Assembly: GCA_024276815.1 (NCBI GenBank)
Contig: JAJRWM010000114.1
Location: forward strand, 1 to 11,328
Direction: 5' to 3'
From: a bacterium
GTDB taxonomy: Bacteria; JACRDZ01; JAJRWM01
DNA: 11,328 nucleotides
The position numbers and the translations under genes were made by a program. The number at the start of each line of letters is the position of its first letter. The first letter of the stretch is position 1. The notes beneath the pieces were generated by a model, which was not told where the DNA came from, did not search any database, and saw only the letters and a program-made list of their open reading frames with translations. Shown here in pieces: positions 1-7,371 of the stretch.

Positions 1-152
1 CGGGAACTGATCCAGCCCCAGAACACGAGAAACAAGAGACAGAACGCCAAAACCCGCGAATTAAAACCTTCCAGACGGCATGTGTGAGCGCCTTTTGTTG
101 CTAAAAAGGTTTGCCCCGTAAAACTCTGGGGGAACTCCAATTTCAAAAAAAC
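1..152. other. Upstream non-coding stretch with small inverted repeats
   Basis: No gene can be supported here. Two short inverted repeats are visible: CCTTTT (91-96) with AAAAGG (104-109) around a 7-nt loop, and CCCC (114-117) with GGGG (128-131) around a 10-nt loop. Neither is followed by a T-run, so they are not convincing terminators. The stretch could include the tail of a gene that enters from the left edge and stops at 85-87 or 102-104, depending on frame, but that cannot be decided from this window. Confidence 0.3.
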
Positions 153-182
153 TTGACTTATATCTTGCGGACTGATTATAAT
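153..182 (+). promoter_or_regulatory. Sigma70-like promoter of the cytochrome gene
   Basis: TTGACT (153-158, 5/6 match to the -35 consensus) is followed after 18 nt by a perfect TATAAT (177-182). Transcription would begin around 189-191. The -10 box contains the ATG at 181, so an RNA made from this promoter cannot use that ATG. This places the translation start at 220. It is a sequence match only; no transcript evidence is available. Confidence 0.7.
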
Positions 183-219
183 GAAGTTGTGGTCTTTCGC
201 AAAGGGAGATAATAACTTA

Positions 220-2412
220 ATGCGTTTTCGCTCCGTTTTGCCGGCAATAATCATATCCCTGGTTTTAATCTCTTTTGTCTTTTTCCTCTGGGCGCAAAAA
301 AACAAGCCGGCCAGCTTCGAAGGCATTAAGATCATCACCGGAAGCGCAAACCACCGTATTCAAATGCCCACCGGGGTAGCGGTCAATCGTCAGGGCAATG
401 TTTACATCACCAACCTGGAAAACGCCAAAATCCTGATCTTCAATCCCTCCGGCGACTATATCGGCGAAATCGGTAAAAAAGGCGCGGGGCAAGGTCAGTT
501 CGGCCTGCCTTGGGATGTTGTGATTGACAGCCGGGATAATATTTACGTTGTCGACTTGGCGTTTCACCGGGTGCAGAAGTTTGACGCGGATCACAATTTC
601 GTCCTGGAGTTTGGCGCTAAAGGCGATGCCGAAGGACAATTCGATACCCCCTTCGCCCTGGCGGTCGATAAACAAGACAATATCTATGTCCTGGACACCG
701 GTAATTCCAGGGTCCAGGTTTTCAACAGCAACGGCAAGTTTGTGCGGATGTTTGGCGAACCTGGCAACGCCGAAGGACAGTTTATTAAACCTTCCGATCT
801 GGCTGTCGCGCCTGATGGCCGTATCTTTGTGGTCGATTTTGATAACGCTAGGGTACAAATATTTGACAGCTCCGGGCGTTTCCTGACCAAGTTCGGCCAG
901 GCTGGTTCAATGTTTGGAGACCTGGCCCAGCCCAAAGGCATCGCGATCGACCGGCATGGTATCGTGTATGTTAATGACGTCGCGACCAACCTGGTTAACG
1001 TTTTTAACCCCAAGGGCGACTTCCTCTTCCGTTTCGGAGGTCCGGGCGCGAAACCCGGGCGTTTCAGGAACCCCGGTAAAAGCTGTGTCGATAAAGACGG
1101 GAAACTATACATCGCCGACTCGCAGAACAATCGTGTGCAGGTCATGATACCGATTTACCACCAGGGCGACTATAAAAGCGACGAGTGCCTGACTTCATGC
1201 CATCAGGATGTTGACCCGGAAGAATTTTCCCAAAAATATCCCCACGTGCCGGTGGACTCCTATGGCTCCTGCGATCTTTGTCACAGGCTGGAAAACGCCT
1301 TGGGCATTCTGGGCGTTGGGAATATCGACCGGGCGGAGGTTTGCGTCGATTGCCACGCCGGGAAAACCGCCTCCCGCTATGTCCACGGTCCGGTTGGAAC
1401 GGGGGAATGCGGAGATTGCCATAAAGCGCATGGTTCAAAATATCCGCGGATGCTATTCGAGAACAAGGAAGAGGTGTGTTACTATTGTCACCCGGATGAT
1501 GATTTCGTTCAGCGGAAATTCATTCATGATCCGCTGGCTAAGGGTAATTGCGTCAAATGCCATGACCCCCATGGTTCGGAAGAAAAGTTTTTCATGCGTA
1601 AGCCGACCTTGGAAATCTGCCTTGAGTGCCACGGACAGTTCAAGTTCCCGGAAGATGAGTATGTTCACGGGCCGGTTGCCGGTGGCGACTGTGACGCCTG
1701 CCATGATCCTCATAGCGCTGACAACGCCTCGTTGCTGAGGAAAGAGGGGAACGCCCTTTGTTTTATTTGTCATTCGGAGAGCATCATCGCCAAAAAGAAT
1801 GTCCATCAACCGTTAATCGAAAATGGCTCCAACCATAAAACAAGCTGCCTGATCTGTCATACTCCCCATCAGTCCAGGAGTAAATTCAAGTTGCGGACGG
1901 GACCGGATAAACTCTGTTTCACCGCCGACTGTCATGACGATCAGCAGGCTGATTTCAGCAAACCATACAAACATGGACCGATGCGGGACGCTGATTGCAG
2001 TACTTGTCATAGCCCCCACAGTTCCAACGGAAATTTTTTACTTAAATTCGATTACCCAAAAGAAAAGAACAACAAGTTTACCGAGAGCTTGTATGAACTC
2101 TGCTTCCAGTGTCATTTGAGGAGTCTGGTCACAGAGAAACTGACCACGGAAAAAACTAATTTCAGAAACGGCAACAAGAATCTTCACTACGTCCATGTCG
2201 TCCAGAAAGGCCGTAATTGCGACCTCTGTCATGATATTCATTCCTCAAACAATGAACTGCTGGTCAGGGAGTTTGATATGTATCCCAAAGACTCGTTGGC
2301 AAAAGCTAATATCAACAAGTTTAAACTGGTTGTCAATAGCAATGGCGGAACCTGCGAACAGAATAACTGTCATGCCGGCCATCTCTCATACAGTCGTCTC
2401 AAGGCCCGGTAA
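220..2412 (+). CDS. NHL-repeat multiheme c-type cytochrome, membrane-anchored or exported
   Basis: This is a 730-residue protein predicted to act on the periplasmic or outer side of the cytoplasmic membrane in electron transfer. Residues 4-25 form a hydrophobic signal or anchor segment. Residues about 48-310 hold six NHL repeats, each of the form xPxxxAVDxxGNIYVxDxxNxRVQVF, enough for one closed six-bladed propeller. Residues 323-718 hold 15 candidate heme-attachment motifs: twelve CXXCH, one CX3CH (C323-H328) and two CX4CH (C566-H572, C712-H718). Many sit in repeats where a His-Gly-Pro segment precedes one CXXCH and a Pro-His-Ser/Gly segment follows it, as in doubled-CXXCH domains. No lipobox cysteine is seen. 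The start at 220 is preferred over the in-frame ATG at 181 because 181 lies inside the -10 box, while AAGGGAG at 202-208 precedes 220 by 11 nt and the hydrophobic segment begins directly. The electron donor and acceptor cannot be told from sequence. Confidence 0.9.
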   Translation: MRFRSVLPAIIISLVLISFVFFLWAQKNKPASFEGIKIITGSANHRIQMPTGVAVNRQGNVYITNLENAKILIFNPSGDYIGEIGKKGAGQGQFGLPWDVVIDSRDNIYVVDLAFHRVQKFDADHNFVLEFGAKGDAEGQFDTPFALAVDKQDNIYVLDTGNSRVQVFNSNGKFVRMFGEPGNAEGQFIKPSDLAVAPDGRIFVVDFDNARVQIFDSSGRFLTKFGQAGSMFGDLAQPKGIAIDRHGIVYVNDVATNLVNVFNPKGDFLFRFGGPGAKPGRFRNPGKSCVDKDGKLYIADSQNNRVQVMIPIYHQGDYKSDECLTSCHQDVDPEEFSQKYPHVPVDSYGSCDLCHRLENALGILGVGNIDRAEVCVDCHAGKTASRYVHGPVGTGECGDCHKAHGSKYPRMLFENKEEVCYYCHPDDDFVQRKFIHDPLAKGNCVKCHDPHGSEEKFFMRKPTLEICLECHGQFKFPEDEYVHGPVAGGDCDACHDPHSADNASLLRKEGNALCFICHSESIIAKKNVHQPLIENGSNHKTSCLICHTPHQSRSKFKLRTGPDKLCFTADCHDDQQADFSKPYKHGPMRDADCSTCHSPHSSNGNFLLKFDYPKEKNNKFTESLYELCFQCHLRSLVTEKLTTEKTNFRNGNKNLHYVHVVQKGRNCDLCHDIHSSNNELLVREFDMYPKDSLAKANINKFKLVVNSNGGTCEQNNCHAGHLSYSRLKAR

Positions 2413-2424
2413 AACAAACAGGCG

Positions 2425-2943
2425 ATGTCCTCAAAAAGCTTTAAATCACCTCATCCTGATTTTACTGTTGAACTGGGCCGGAAATTGTCCGCCCTGCTTG
2501 TTCCCGGTGATATTATTTCTCTGTCCGGGGATTTGGGAAGCGGCAAGACTACCCTGGTCAAAGGAATTTACCTGGGACTGGGCGGCCAGAGAACGGATCC
2601 GGTCCGCAGTCCGACCTTCACTCTGATCAACGAATACCAGGGCGCTGTTCCCATCTATCACTTTGATTTTTATCGCCTCAAGGATTATTCCGAGCTTGAG
2701 GACCTGGGCGTTGAGGAATACTTCTATGGAGAAGGCATTTCCCTGGTGGAATGGGGCGAGCGTTTTCCAGAGTATCTGGGGGATGATTATCTGAGCGTCA
2801 GGATGAGCTGGGTAAGTGAAAACGAGCGGGAACTGGCGTTCGAGGGCGCCAGTCAGCGTTGCCAGACAATTATCGCCGGGCTGACTGAAGCGTTGTCCCA
2901 ACAATCGCTAAACCATGACAAGCACAGGGATTCCCCAAATTAA
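2425..2943 (+). CDS. tsaE: tRNA threonylcarbamoyladenosine biosynthesis ATPase TsaE
   Basis: TsaE (YjeE family) is the cytoplasmic P-loop ATPase that works with TsaB and TsaD to place t6A at position 37 of ANN-decoding tRNAs. Visible motifs are the Walker A GDLGSGKTT at residues 35-43 (K41), the switch-like SPTF at 62-65, HFDFYRL at 79-85 and VEWGERF at 108-114, all in the family order. At 172 residues it is slightly longer than the E. coli protein (about 153); the extra length is a hydrophilic C-terminal tail. It starts 12 nt after the cytochrome stop codon with only a weak AGG upstream, so it may depend on transcription and translation from that gene. tsaB and tsaD are not in the window. 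The pairing with a cytochrome is probably positional rather than functional. Confidence 0.95.
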   Translation: MSSKSFKSPHPDFTVELGRKLSALLVPGDIISLSGDLGSGKTTLVKGIYLGLGGQRTDPVRSPTFTLINEYQGAVPIYHFDFYRLKDYSELEDLGVEEYFYGEGISLVEWGERFPEYLGDDYLSVRMSWVSENERELAFEGASQRCQTIIAGLTEALSQQSLNHDKHRDSPN

Positions 2944-2955
2944 AGTTTTTGGGAA
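2931..2955 (+). repeat. Stem-loop across the tsaE stop codon
   Basis: TTCCC (2931-2935) can pair with GGGAA (2951-2955), and AAA (2937-2939) with TTT (2948-2950), leaving C2936 bulged and the TAA stop in the loop. It precedes a purine-rich stretch of G-runs (2951-2953, 2957-2960, 2962-2967). Together with the next stem-loop it gives this intergenic region the look of a small dispersed hairpin repeat, but no second copy occurs in the window. Confidence 0.35.
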
Positions 2956-2964
2956 AGGGGTGGG

Positions 2965-3010
2965 GGGAATAACCTTTTTTACCCAAAATGGTTGTCCCAC
3001 GATTTTTTTT
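2965..3010 (+). terminator. Likely Rho-independent terminator after tsaE
   Basis: GGG (2965-2967), AT (2969-2970), AACC (2971-2974) and TTTT (2975-2978) can pair in order with AAAA (2985-2988), GGTT (2990-2993), GT (2994-2995) and CCC (2996-2998). The pairing includes one G-U pair, with A2968 and T2989 bulged and a 6-nt loop. Eight T residues follow at 3003-3010, four bases after the stem. The stem is imperfect and the T-run slightly displaced, so strength is uncertain. It would end the cytochrome-tsaE transcript. The position also argues that the ATG at 2988, inside the hairpin, is not the start of the next gene. Confidence 0.6.
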
Positions 3011-3032
3011 AGTCACTCCTGTTAAAAATCAT

Positions 3033-4760
3033 ATGGACAAAAAAGAAATTGCCGACAGGTTAAATGAGATCGCCCAGCTTCTGGAATTAAAGGGAGAGAA
3101 TACCTTTAAAAGCCGAGCCTTTGAATTTGCCGCCCGGGCCATTGAATCATCTGAGGTTGACCTTGACCAGTTGCTCGCCGGGGATGAACTCGCGTCTCTC
3201 AAGGGAGTGGGTAAAAGCATCGCCGAAAAGATCCGCGAACTGGCGGCGACCGGACAGCTCGCCTACTACGAGGAATTACGCAGCAACGTTCCTCACGGTT
3301 TACTGGAAATGCTGCGGATTCCCGGCCTGGGGCCAAAAAAAATCAGGACGGTTTACCGGCAACTGCGCATCGAGACGGTTGAGCAACTCGAGGCGGCGGC
3401 TAAAGACAAAAGACTGGAAGCGCTCGCCGGATTTGGCGTTAAAACCCAGGAAAACATCCTCGCGGCGATTGCTCATTTCAAAAAGAACAAAGACTTGTTC
3501 CGTTTTGATCTGGCCGCGTTGGAAGCGGAAAAATTAAGCGGCTATTTAAAGACCAGTTCCTGGTTTAGACGAGTGGTTATTGCCGGCAGCCTGCGGCGGA
3601 AAAAGGAGATCACCAAGGATATTGATATTTTAGCGGTGGCGGCGGAACGGGAAAAGGCGATGAGGTTTTTCGCGGCCTATCCGGAATCGGAGTCATTGAT
3701 GGCTTCGGGCTGGACCAAATCCGGTCTTATCCTGCCAAGCGGCCTGAAAGCCGACCTGCGCCTGGTCGGTGAAGACGAGTTCCCTTACGCCTTGCATCAC
3801 TTCACGGGGTCGAAAGAACATAACGTGGCGATGCGTGGGCGCGCCCGCGACCTTTTCAAGATTAAAATGAATGAATACGGCCTGTTTAAAAATGATGATG
3901 AGAGAATAATATGTTCCAGCGAAGCCGGGATATTCGAACAACTGGGGTTGTCTTTCATTCCGCCTGAACTCAGGGAAAACCGGGGCGAGATCGAAGCGGC
4001 GGAACGGGGCGAACTGCCGACCCTGATTGAAAACGTCGATTTAAAAGGTATCATCCACGCTCACACTGTCGCCAGCGACGGCGTCAACACGTTAAGAGAG
4101 ATGGCGGCGGAAACCAGGCGGTTAGGGTTTCAATACCTCGGTGTCACGGAACACAGCCAGTCAGCCGGCTACGCCCATGGTTTGCAGGAAGACCGGCTTT
4201 TTGAATCCTGGCAAAAGATTGACGAACTAAATAACGAGTTGAGCGATTTCAAGATTTTTAAAGGCATCGAGTCCGATATCCGCTCCGACGGCAGCCTCGA
4301 CTATCCTGCGGAAATCCTGACCCGCTTCGATTTCGTTATCGCCTCGGTGCACTCAGGCTTTTCTCTGGACGAGACAGCGATGACCAGACGTATCATCAAG
4401 GCGCTGGAAAACGAGTATACGACTATCCTGGGACACCCGACCGGACGTTTGTTGTTAATCAGGGAAGCGTATCGGGTGAACATGAAAAAAATCATTGAAG
4501 CGGCGGCGGCCAATGGCAAAGCGATTGAGCTGAACACCAACCCTATGCGCCTGGACATCGACTGGCGGGAACTTCATTACGCGAAAAAACTGGGCGTTAA
4601 AATCGCGTTTTCTCCCGACGCCCATAACCTTGAGGGGCTGAGCGACATCTATTACGGAATCGGCATCGCCAGGAAAGGCTGGCTTGAGGCTGACGATGTC
4701 ATTAACTGTATGACCGGCGAGCAAATAGCCGAATATTTTAAGGGAGCGTCCCGTGGCTGA
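3033..4760 (+). CDS. polX: DNA polymerase/3'-5' exonuclease PolX (family X polymerase with PHP domain)
   Basis: This cytoplasmic DNA-repair polymerase of 575 residues matches the usual length of bacterial PolX (about 570). In order it has: helix-hairpin-helix motifs at residues about 56-66 (LKGVGKSIAEKI), 96-104 (IPGLGPKKI) and 131-142; the family X nucleotidyltransferase core with GSLRRKKEITKDIDIL at 185-200, giving catalytic aspartates D196 and D198, and a third candidate at D241; and a C-terminal PHP domain from about 340, beginning with HAH (H342, H344) and including TEHS, ASVHSG, LGHPTGR and SPDAHN. Known family roles are gap filling in base-excision repair, with a Mn-dependent 3'-5' exonuclease in the PHP domain. 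The start at 3033 (MDKKEIADRL) is chosen over the in-frame ATG at 2988 because the family begins here and 2988 lies in the terminator hairpin. The Shine-Dalgarno is weak and no promoter was found in the 22 nt after the terminator. Confidence 0.95.
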   Translation: MDKKEIADRLNEIAQLLELKGENTFKSRAFEFAARAIESSEVDLDQLLAGDELASLKGVGKSIAEKIRELAATGQLAYYEELRSNVPHGLLEMLRIPGLGPKKIRTVYRQLRIETVEQLEAAAKDKRLEALAGFGVKTQENILAAIAHFKKNKDLFRFDLAALEAEKLSGYLKTSSWFRRVVIAGSLRRKKEITKDIDILAVAAEREKAMRFFAAYPESESLMASGWTKSGLILPSGLKADLRLVGEDEFPYALHHFTGSKEHNVAMRGRARDLFKIKMNEYGLFKNDDERIICSSEAGIFEQLGLSFIPPELRENRGEIEAAERGELPTLIENVDLKGIIHAHTVASDGVNTLREMAAETRRLGFQYLGVTEHSQSAGYAHGLQEDRLFESWQKIDELNNELSDFKIFKGIESDIRSDGSLDYPAEILTRFDFVIASVHSGFSLDETAMTRRIIKALENEYTTILGHPTGRLLLIREAYRVNMKKIIEAAAANGKAIELNTNPMRLDIDWRELHYAKKLGVKIAFSPDAHNLEGLSDIYYGIGIARKGWLEADDVINCMTGEQIAEYFKGASRG

Positions 4761-5391
4761 CAAAAAACAGCGGGCCAAGGCCGGCCGCATTTATACTGTC
4801 TTGAAAAACGCTTATCCTGAGGCGAAGATCGCGCTGAATTTCACTAATCCGCTCGAACTTCTGGTGGCGACGATTTTGAGCGCTCAATGCACAGACGTCA
4901 GGGTCAATCTTGTCACCCAGAATCTCTTTAAAAAATATCCCACTGTTGAGGCTTTCGCTGACGCCGAGTTGGCTGAACTGGCCAACGATATCCGCTCAAC
5001 CGGCTTTTTCCGCAATAAAGCCAAAAACATAAAAAACGCCTGCCGCCTGATCCGTGATAAACACCACGGGGAGCTGCCCCGAACGATGGCGGAACTCACG
5101 GAATTGCCGGGAATCGGCCGCAAGAGCGCTAACGTGGTTTTGGGAAACGCCTACTCGGTTCCCGGAATCGTCGTGGATACCCATGTGATACGGCTGAGCA
5201 ACCGTCTTGGCCTGGTTGACGGTAAAGACCCGGTTAAAATTGAAATGAGATTGAACGAACTGATACCCCGGGCGAACTGGATCCTGTTTTCTCACCTGAT
5301 TGTCAGCCACGGCCGAAGCGTTTGTAAAGCCCGTAAGCCACTGTGCGGTCAATGCGTGATTTTCAACGATTGCGATAATCCGCTAATCTGA
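4753..5391 (+). CDS. nth: Endonuclease III (DNA glycosylase/AP lyase)
   Basis: This base-excision-repair enzyme removes oxidised pyrimidines and nicks the resulting abasic site. At 212 residues it is nearly the same length as E. coli Nth (211). The helix-hairpin-helix LPGIGRKSANVVLG carries catalytic K124, and VDTHVIRLSNRLGL carries catalytic D142, with the same 18-residue spacing as K120 and D138 in E. coli. The C-terminal cysteines C191, C198, C201 and C207 (C-X6-C-X2-C-X5-C) form the [4Fe-4S] cluster site. It starts with GTG at 4753, overlapping the end of polX by 8 nt, with AGGGAG at 4741-4746 six nt upstream. Coupled expression with polX fits a shared repair pathway, because PolX can fill gaps left after glycosylase/AP-lyase action. 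Confidence 0.97.
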   Translation: MADKKQRAKAGRIYTVLKNAYPEAKIALNFTNPLELLVATILSAQCTDVRVNLVTQNLFKKYPTVEAFADAELAELANDIRSTGFFRNKAKNIKNACRLIRDKHHGELPRTMAELTELPGIGRKSANVVLGNAYSVPGIVVDTHVIRLSNRLGLVDGKDPVKIEMRLNELIPRANWILFSHLIVSHGRSVCKARKPLCGQCVIFNDCDNPLI

Positions 5392-5410
5392 GCCGGTTTG
5401 AGAACAGCGA

Positions 5411-6193
5411 TCAGATAAACATTAAGATCAGGGCGGTCAGGAAGTAATCGCTGATCAGAATGGCAATTGAGGACAGGACGACTGATTCGGTGGTCGCTTT
5501 CCCGACTCCCTCGGCGCCGCTGGTGGTATTAAAACCTTTGTAACAGCCAATGATTATAATCATCATGCCAAAGAAAAACGCCTTTATCATACCTGAGAAA
5601 ATATCGGCGAGAGTTAGATACTGAGCAATGTTATTGACCAGAATGGCGTGCCCGATGTTGAGTTTGAAAACACCAATCAAATAACCGCCAAAACAGCCCA
5701 TGGCAACCGAGAAAAGAGTCAGGATGGGAAGCATTATCATGCCGGCCTGCAGTCGGGGAACAACCAGGTAATCGATCGGGTCGGTAGCCAGCGTTCGGAG
5801 CGCGTCGATCTGCTCGGTGACTTTCATCGTGCCAATCTCGGCGGTAATCGCCGCGCCGACCCGTCCGGCGACAACGATCGCGGTCAATACCGGGCCAAGT
5901 TCGCGGGCCATGGACACTGCCACCACTCCGCCAACGTACATGGTAGCTCCAAAGTCTTTCATCTGGAAGGAAAGCTGCATGGCCAGTACCATGCCGGTGA
6001 AAAACGAGGTTATGGTAGTAATCATCAGCGAGTTGTAGCCAATATAAACCATCTGGCTAAAAAGAAGATGGGGACGGACGCAAAAAGGACATACCCGCAA
6101 CGCGCGGACAAACATCTTGCTGGCGGCGCCCAGTCCCTGAAGGAGGTCCAGAGAGCTTTTGCCAAGGCCGGTGAAAAAAGTATCGCTGTTCAA
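5411..6193 (-). CDS. mlaE: MlaE-family ABC transporter permease (phospholipid transport)
   Basis: This 260-residue integral inner-membrane permease belongs to the MlaE (DUF140) family, which moves phospholipids between inner and outer membranes with an ATPase (MlaF) and an MCE-domain protein (MlaD). The family signature runs from about residue 97 (ARELGPVLTAIVVAGRVG) to ITAEIGTMKVTEQIDAL at 116-132. Hydrophobic segments lie at about 50-72, 82-115, 148-175 and 198-218, with a last one at 236-260. The N-terminal cytoplasmic part contains a CPFC pair (C35, C38). The start is TTG at 6193-6191, one base after the alr stop codon, with GAGGAAG (6206-6200) inside the end of alr as Shine-Dalgarno, so it is probably translationally coupled. 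No mlaF or mlaD is adjacent; nth converges from the other side. Confidence 0.92.
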   Translation of the reverse strand: MNSDTFFTGLGKSSLDLLQGLGAASKMFVRALRVCPFCVRPHLLFSQMVYIGYNSLMITTITSFFTGMVLAMQLSFQMKDFGATMYVGGVVAVSMARELGPVLTAIVVAGRVGAAITAEIGTMKVTEQIDALRTLATDPIDYLVVPRLQAGMIMLPILTLFSVAMGCFGGYLIGVFKLNIGHAILVNNIAQYLTLADIFSGMIKAFFFGMMIIIIGCYKGFNTTSGAEGVGKATTESVVLSSIAILISDYFLTALILMFI

Positions 6194-6194
6194 A

Positions 6195-7367
6195 CTATGC
6201 TTCCTCGTACAAAACTTTAAAGTCCCGCCTGATCGCTATCTTACCATTTACAAGATACAAACGGGGCAGGCGGCTGGCCAGGGTCGCTACGATCTCATAG
6301 TTAATCGTGTCCAGGTGATAGGCCCATTCGTCCGCTCCGATATACTCATCGCCGCTCTTACCGATTAAAACGACCTCGTCGCCAGGCTCGACGTCAAGAT
6401 TGCCGACCTCGACGATTGTGCTGTCCATGCAGACCCGTCCCCGAATGGGACAACGCCGGCCCTGAATCAGAACCTCGCCTTTGTTTGACAGCCCCCTGGG
6501 CATTCCGTGAGCGTAACCAACCGGAATAACGGCCAGCCTGGTCTCTTCGGGCGTGGTATAGGTCAGACCGTAACTGATACCGACGCCGGCGGGTACCGGC
6601 TTAACATAACTGATTCTGGCTTTAAAAGACAGTATCGGCTTAAGAAAAAAATCGTGGTCCACTTCCCCGGAAGGATACAGACCGTAAAGCGCTATGCCGG
6701 CGCGAACCAGGTTCCCAGGGTAATCGGTCAGGTCAATGACGCCGGCGCTGTTGGCGATATGTACCAGAGGGGGGTTCAGTCCCCGAAGCCGTAATTTGTC
6801 GATTAAAGCGATGAAGATATCTATCTGGTTCAAAGTGAAGCTTTTGTCCGATTGGTCGGCGACCGGGAAATGGCTTAACAGCCCGCTGAAGCTCAGCCCC
6901 GGCAACCGGACAACCTTTTCCGCGAGTTGGAGCAAAGAAGACGGTTCCACTCCCAGTCGGCCCATGCCGGTGTCTACCTTTATCTGGACCAGGGCCGGCT
7001 TCCCCAATCTTTGAGCCGTCTCCGACAACGCGGCCAGTGGCCGGGAGTCGGTGATAACGGCTGTTAAATCATGCCGGATAATCTCCTCACAATAACCGAA
7101 GGAGGAACAACCCAGGATCAGGATGGGAGCCTTGATGCCGGCCTGCCGCAACTCCAGGGCTTCCCGGATCAGGTTAACGCCCAGCCAGTTAACCCCGTTG
7201 GCCAGGGCGGTTTTGGCGACCGGCACGGCTCCGTGACCATAGGCGTCCGCTTTAACGACGGCCAGCAATTCCCGATCGGCCCCGATACTGTCTAGCAACT
7301 GCCTGACATTAAAAGACAACTTGTCCTGGTCTATTTCCAGCCAGGCGGGATAATTTAAATTATTCAT
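6195..7367 (-). CDS. alr: Alanine racemase
   Basis: This PLP-dependent cytoplasmic enzyme interconverts L- and D-alanine and so supplies D-Ala for peptidoglycan. Its 390 residues are in the normal range. The N-terminal TIM-barrel domain carries the PLP lysine K39 in AVVKADAYGHGAVPV, followed by DTGMGRLGV (R137) and the HIANSAG segment. The C-terminal beta domain carries the second catalytic base Y266 in GISYGLTYT, then VIPVGYAHGMPRGLSN and CMDSTIVEVG. Start ATG 7367-7365 gives MNNLNYPAWLEID, the usual family beginning, and lies 4 nt after the dnaB stop. Its 3' end holds the ribosome-binding site for mlaE. It belongs to the long minus-strand unit that starts at rpsF; no separate promoter was recognised. 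Confidence 0.96.
   Translation of the reverse strand: MNNLNYPAWLEIDQDKLSFNVRQLLDSIGADRELLAVVKADAYGHGAVPVAKTALANGVNWLGVNLIREALELRQAGIKAPILILGCSSFGYCEEIIRHDLTAVITDSRPLAALSETAQRLGKPALVQIKVDTGMGRLGVEPSSLLQLAEKVVRLPGLSFSGLLSHFPVADQSDKSFTLNQIDIFIALIDKLRLRGLNPPLVHIANSAGVIDLTDYPGNLVRAGIALYGLYPSGEVDHDFFLKPILSFKARISYVKPVPAGVGISYGLTYTTPEETRLAVIPVGYAHGMPRGLSNKGEVLIQGRRCPIRGRVCMDSTIVEVGNLDVEPGDEVVLIGKSGDEYIGADEWAYHLDTINYEIVATLASRLPRLYLVNGKIAIRRDFKVLYEEA
6200..6206 (-). promoter_or_regulatory. Ribosome-binding site for mlaE inside the end of alr
   Basis: GAGGAAG within the last codons of alr lies 6 nt before the TTG at 6193. This supports the TTG start and coupling of mlaE translation to alr, whose stop codon falls between the site and the start. 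Confidence 0.65.
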
Positions 7368-7371
7368 TCAC

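Noticed and set aside
1-104. C-terminal tail of a gene entering from the left edge
   Set aside because: Two frames stay open from the edge (stops at 85-87 and 102-104), both under 35 residues and without a recognisable motif, so neither can be supported.
265-858. Minus-strand open frame of 197 residues inside the cytochrome gene
   Set aside because: It is antisense to the NHL repeats, whose protein motifs are clear on the plus strand; no recognisable domain or ribosome-binding site.
310-1150. DNA-level tandem repeats in the propeller region
   Set aside because: The repetition is at protein level (NHL blades); the codons have diverged, so there is no recent DNA repeat array.
2951-2967. G-quadruplex
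   Set aside because: Only three clear runs of three or more G are present; a standard four-run G3 quadruplex is not met without splitting the last run with no loop.
2988-3032. Upstream ATG for polX
   Set aside because: It lies within the terminator hairpin, lacks a ribosome-binding site and adds 15 residues not typical of the family.
5392-5410. Bidirectional terminator between nth and mlaE
   Set aside because: The 19-nt gap has no convincing stem with flanking T-runs on either strand.
5648-6220. Plus-strand open frame of 190 residues across mlaE
   Set aside because: Antisense shadow of the MlaE signature region; composition is rich in Gly, His, Asn and Arg without a recognisable fold.
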